Shown here: piece by piece, positions 42,363 through 44,941 of the stretch
Numbering within the stretch: position 1 is the stretch's first letter
Layout of the letters: each line of letters starts with the position of its first letter
Source: Chryseobacterium gleum
GTDB lineage: Bacteria; Bacteroidota; Bacteroidia; UBA10329
Length of the DNA stretch: 44,941 nucleotides
Assembly (NCBI GenBank): GCA_945903645.1
Contig: CAMDOM010000023.1
Span: 1-44,941, forward strand
Reading direction: 5' to 3'
The notes under the pieces: model-generated
Seen by the model: only the letters and a program-made list of their open reading frames with translations
Databases searched by the model: none
Told to the model about the DNA's origin: nothing
Translations under genes and position numbers: made by a program

Positions 42363-43337
42363 TTACTTCTTTCGGTCTATAACGAAATTGACCAGCTCAA
42401 TTAAAGATTCACGGGACGAATTGGCAGGGAAAGACGCCAACAATTCCAAGGCCTTATCTCGGTATTCGTTCATGCGATTCACGGTGTAATCAATGCCACC
42501 CAACTTGCTCACCAAGGCGATTACTTCGGACACACGTTTTTCATCGGTGTTATGATTTTTGATGGTGTTGATGATAAAACGCTTGTCTACACTATCGGCA
42601 TTATTCAGCGCATAAATCAACGGTAGCGTCATTTTCTTCTCTTTAATGTCAATACCTGTGGGCTTGCCAATTCCAGTATCTGCACCGTAATCAAAAAGGT
42701 CATCTCTTATTTGAAAAGCTATTCCTACAGTTTCCCCAAAAAGACGCATTTGTTCGATTATTGACTTGTCTTCCGTAACGCTGGCAGCCCCACTTGCACA
42801 GCAACTGGCTATAAGTGAAGCTGTTTTCTGAGTGATGATGCTGAAATAAACATCCTCTGTAATATCCAGTTTACGGGCTTTTTCAATTTGTAGCAACTCA
42901 CCTTCGCTCATTTCCTCTACGGCCCGCGAGGTAATTTCCAATAAATGATAATCCTTGTGTTTTACAGAAAGAAGTAACCCACGCGAAAGGAGATAATCGC
43001 CTACCAACACGGCTACTTTATTTTTCCAAAGGGCAGAGATGGAGAAAAATCCTCTCCTAGTGTCAGAATCGTCCACCACATCATCATGCACCAAAGTGGC
43101 CGTGTGTAATAGCTCTATCAATGTAGCAGCTCGGTACGTGCTATCGTTTGTTCCACCCACCATTTTAGCGGAAAGAAAAACAAACAACGGACGCATTTGC
43201 TTGCCTTTGCGCTTAACGATATATCGCGTAATCTTATCTAGGAGCGGAACATTGCTTCGCATCGAAGAACGAAAACGCCCTTCGAATTCCTCCATTTCTA
43301 CCCGAACGGGCGCTTTGATGTGATCGAGTGCTGACAC
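42363..43337 (-). CDS. Polyprenyl diphosphate synthase
   Basis: A 324-residue trans-prenyltransferase that chains isopentenyl diphosphate, here probably to the octaprenyl or longer side chain of menaquinone. The first aspartate-rich motif is LVHDDVVDDSDTRRG (about residues 79-93), the second is FQIRDDLFDYGAD (about 207), followed by GKPTGIDIKEKKMTLPLIYAL. The N terminus reads RKGKQMRPLFVFLSAKM, the usual IPP-binding region. Start GTG 43337 fits the family length; no ATG is near. Product chain length cannot be read from sequence. Confidence 0.92.
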   Translation of the reverse strand: MSALDHIKAPVRVEMEEFEGRFRSSMRSNVPLLDKITRYIVKRKGKQMRPLFVFLSAKMVGGTNDSTYRAATLIELLHTATLVHDDVVDDSDTRRGFFSISALWKNKVAVLVGDYLLSRGLLLSVKHKDYHLLEITSRAVEEMSEGELLQIEKARKLDITEDVYFSIITQKTASLIASCCASGAASVTEDKSIIEQMRLFGETVGIAFQIRDDLFDYGADTGIGKPTGIDIKEKKMTLPLIYALNNADSVDKRFIINTIKNHNTDEKRVSEVIALVSKLGGIDYTVNRMNEYRDKALELLASFPANSSRESLIELVNFVIDRKK

Positions 43338-43518
43338 CTTATTTTCGATGGCCGAAGATAGGTAAGTTGCGATTGATGCGGCTACATATCAAAGTAGAAA
43401 TAAGGTCGCGGTAGGACATATTCGCCAGTTGGTTTTTTCGCCAGCAACCCCCAACGAACTTTCTTAACATTACCACTGTAATTCAATCAAAAATAACGTA
43501 TCAAGGTCAGCCATTCCA

Positions 43519-43822
43519 ATGCGCAACGGAAAGCGTGTTTACGAACTCTACCGTTCGAAAATTGCTGACGAAAAATGGGATGTAATTGTGATCGGCAGTG
43601 GCATGGGCTGTATGAGTTGTTCAGCAGCATTATCGAAATACGAAAAAAAGGTGCTTTTGCTTCAGCAGCATTATGTTCCAGGTGGATTTACCCACATGTT
43701 TGGCGGAAAAGGATATCAATGGGATGCGGGCGTACACGTGATGGGATAAATGACTCCTGGAGAAAATTGCAGATAATGTGCTGCATGTTTCTGAGGCGAT
43801 AAAAGGTGTGGACCTAGCGTAA
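43519..43822 (+). pseudogene. Truncated FAD-dependent oxidoreductase (retinol saturase/CrtI-like)
   Basis: The first 76 codons encode the start of a carotenoid/retinol-saturase-type flavoprotein: WDVIVIGSGMGCMSCSAAL (dinucleotide-binding loop), KKVLLLQQHYVPGGFTHMF and GYQWDAGVHVMG. It then stops at TAA 43747. Continuing across this stop, MTP follows, and after a one-base shift EKIADNVLHVSEAIKGVDLA to a second stop at 43820. So it shows a nonsense change and a probable frameshift, and the other 80% of the protein (about 500 residues in the family) is missing. The GxGxxG third glycine is also Cys. Confidence 0.75.
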
Positions 43823-43840
43823 AGTCCAACTTCTATTGCC

Positions 43841-44344
43841 TCAAAAAGGCAGAATAATATCTTCGGTGACGATGGTATCGCTATGATTTAGGGCGCGATC
43901 TACAATGTAAATCTCGTAGCGCACGGTATCGAAAGGGGAACCCGGCCGAGCAAAAACTCCCGCTTCCATTATGCCTTGCAAACTCTTATCGCCACCTTCG
44001 GGCGTTAGGCTAAGAAAGCGTGAATGAAAAGGAAACACAGGTAAAAACTCGACATATTGGCCGTTTTGTTTCTCGAAATAGCGCACAAATAAATTGTAGA
44101 AATAGGGCTGACCGGGAGCAAAATCGCCCAATGTATCGCCCGCATTCAATCCCAAATCACCATCGCCATCGGTGAAACGAAACCGAACATAGCCTAACGA
44201 ATCAGCTTCCGAAAGCGGAGTTTGATTAAGTACCGTCTGCTCGTAGGTAATATGCGGAATGTCTGAGAAATCTTCCTTTTTGAGACAGCCCGCCAAGGCT
44301 AGTATCACTGTGGTGATAAGAAGTATTTGAGCCAACCGCTGCAT
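43841..44344 (-). CDS. Lipoprotein of unknown function
   Basis: A 167-residue lipoprotein: the signal peptide ends in the lipobox LALAGC (Cys20). The mature part has a DGDGDLGLNAGDTLGD stretch, which looks like a calcium-binding loop, and a beta-rich remainder with FDTVRYEIYIVDRALNHSDTI. The family occurs in Bacteroidota but has no known function. Its start lies 40 bases from the divergent LuxE-type gene. Confidence 0.85.
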   Translation of the reverse strand: MQRLAQILLITTVILALAGCLKKEDFSDIPHITYEQTVLNQTPLSEADSLGYVRFRFTDGDGDLGLNAGDTLGDFAPGQPYFYNLFVRYFEKQNGQYVEFLPVFPFHSRFLSLTPEGGDKSLQGIMEAGVFARPGSPFDTVRYEIYIVDRALNHSDTIVTEDIILPF

Positions 44345-44383
44345 CGCTCAAAATTAGGCAATTTTGCCCCCAAGCACCAAGCT

Positions 44384-44941
44384 ATGATGACCACCGCAAC
44401 TTTGGCCGACCGCATATTTGCCTTGCGCGAACATAACGATGTTGCGTTTGATCAAATTGCGCTGCAGTTGTTTGCCTTTCACATGCAGCACAACGAAACC
44501 TACCGCAGCTTTGTGCAGCACCTTGGTGTTAGGAAAGAAGATGTGAAGCAGGTGAGTCAAATTCCGTTTTTACCCATTGAACTGTTCAAGCATCACGCAG
44601 TGGGCATATTCGATGGACCGCCCGAAACTGTGTTTCTGAGCAGTGGAACAACAGGCAGCGAAAGAAGCCAGCACCATGTGGCCGACCTTAGCGTGTACAA
44701 TCGAAGCCTTGTGCAGTGCTTCCGCTTAGCGTTTGGCGAGCCGAAAGACTACTGCATTTTGGCGCTGCTTCCCTCCTATTTGGAGCGCAGCAACGCATCG
44801 TTGGTGCACATGGTGCGCAAACTGATAGACTTGGGCCAGCATCCCGATAGTGGCTATTACTTGGATAGGCTCACTTCGCTTTCCAAAGTGCTGCGTAAAA
44901 ATTCTGCTTCTGGACAAAAAACGCTGCTCATTGGAGTAACG
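44384..44941 (+). CDS. LuxE/PaaK-type acyl-protein synthetase, N-terminal part
   Basis: The frame from ATG 44384 (or ATG 44387) is open to the window end, 186 codons. It reads like the LuxE family of acyl-activating enzymes: IPFLPIELFKHH, then the phosphate-binding loop LSSGTTGSERSQHH (about residues 84-97) and LALLPSYLERSNASLVHM. LuxE-type proteins transfer or activate acyl groups via an acyl-AMP step; the bacterial non-luminous members have no established substrate. A CAATTTTG box at 44359-44366 is a possible -7 element 17 bases before the start. The C-terminal part lies beyond the window. Confidence 0.85.
   Translation, partial: MMTTATLADRIFALREHNDVAFDQIALQLFAFHMQHNETYRSFVQHLGVRKEDVKQVSQIPFLPIELFKHHAVGIFDGPPETVFLSSGTTGSERSQHHVADLSVYNRSLVQCFRLAFGEPKDYCILALLPSYLERSNASLVHMVRKLIDLGQHPDSGYYLDRLTSLSKVLRKNSASGQKTLLIGVT

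Overview
The window looks like chromosomal DNA of a member of the Bacteroidota, probably a flavobacterium-like free-living aerobe; I cannot name the genus. The evidence is a very large secreted protein with SprB-type repeats and a type IX secretion (T9SS) type B sorting domain, a frameshifted gene with a T9SS type A sorting domain, a DnaE with a fused proofreading exonuclease, DUF3822 and DUF5522 proteins, a ribosomal protein S16 with a long Ala/Glu tail, and promoter -7 boxes of the Bacteroidota form TAnnTTTG.

Layout. (1) 1-7200: end of an unseen gene, a secreted TPR/SPOR-like protein, then on the minus strand a DUF58 protein coupled to a secreted unknown, thioredoxin, and a 1182-residue glycine-rich/SprB adhesin. 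(2) 7359-10566: PcrA/UvrD helicase overlapping a multispanning membrane protein. (3) 10572-12854 (-): TonB-dependent receptor. (4) 13043-15196: overlapping operon of a membrane protein, a DUF3822 protein and rRNA methyltransferase RsmD, converging on trmN6-rimM-rpsP (-). (5) 17488-21849: dnaE with fused exonuclease. (6) 21920-27030 (-): a cytochrome c maturation operon ccmB-ccmC-ccmD-ccmE-ccmF followed by a RelE/ParE toxin-antitoxin pair; pheT is divergent from ccmB. (7) 29563-33540: an accessory-looking stretch with a second toxin-antitoxin pair, an orphan small gene, the frameshifted T9SS gene, a DUF5522 gene and an AAA ATPase of the DUF4143 type. It holds two kinds of paired repeats. (8) 33555-36697: urocanate hydratase carrying an in-frame palindromic insertion, followed closely by a protein I predict to have a protein-kinase fold. 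(9) 36858-39482: hybrid sensor kinase. (10) 39534-44941: PpiD/SurA-type periplasmic isomerase, GatB/YqeY protein, polyprenyl synthetase, a broken FAD oxidoreductase, a lipoprotein and the start of a LuxE-type acyltransferase.

How the genes fit together. Most of the window is housekeeping: replication and repair (dnaE, pcrA), translation and RNA modification (pheT, rpsP, rimM, trmN6, rsmD), envelope folding and secretion, cytochrome c maturation and isoprenoid synthesis. The most interesting parts are: the ATPase gene flanked by two about 49-bp direct repeats, each with three equally spaced GGAYAAA motifs; a 1.3-kb toxin-antitoxin segment bracketed by a 31-bp repeat; the GC-rich palindrome inside hutU; the kinase-like protein after hutU; a CcmE with cysteine in place of the heme-binding histidine; and several -7 boxes only a few bases from start codons, which suggests leaderless transcripts. 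I saw no tRNA, rRNA, CRISPR array or insertion sequence.
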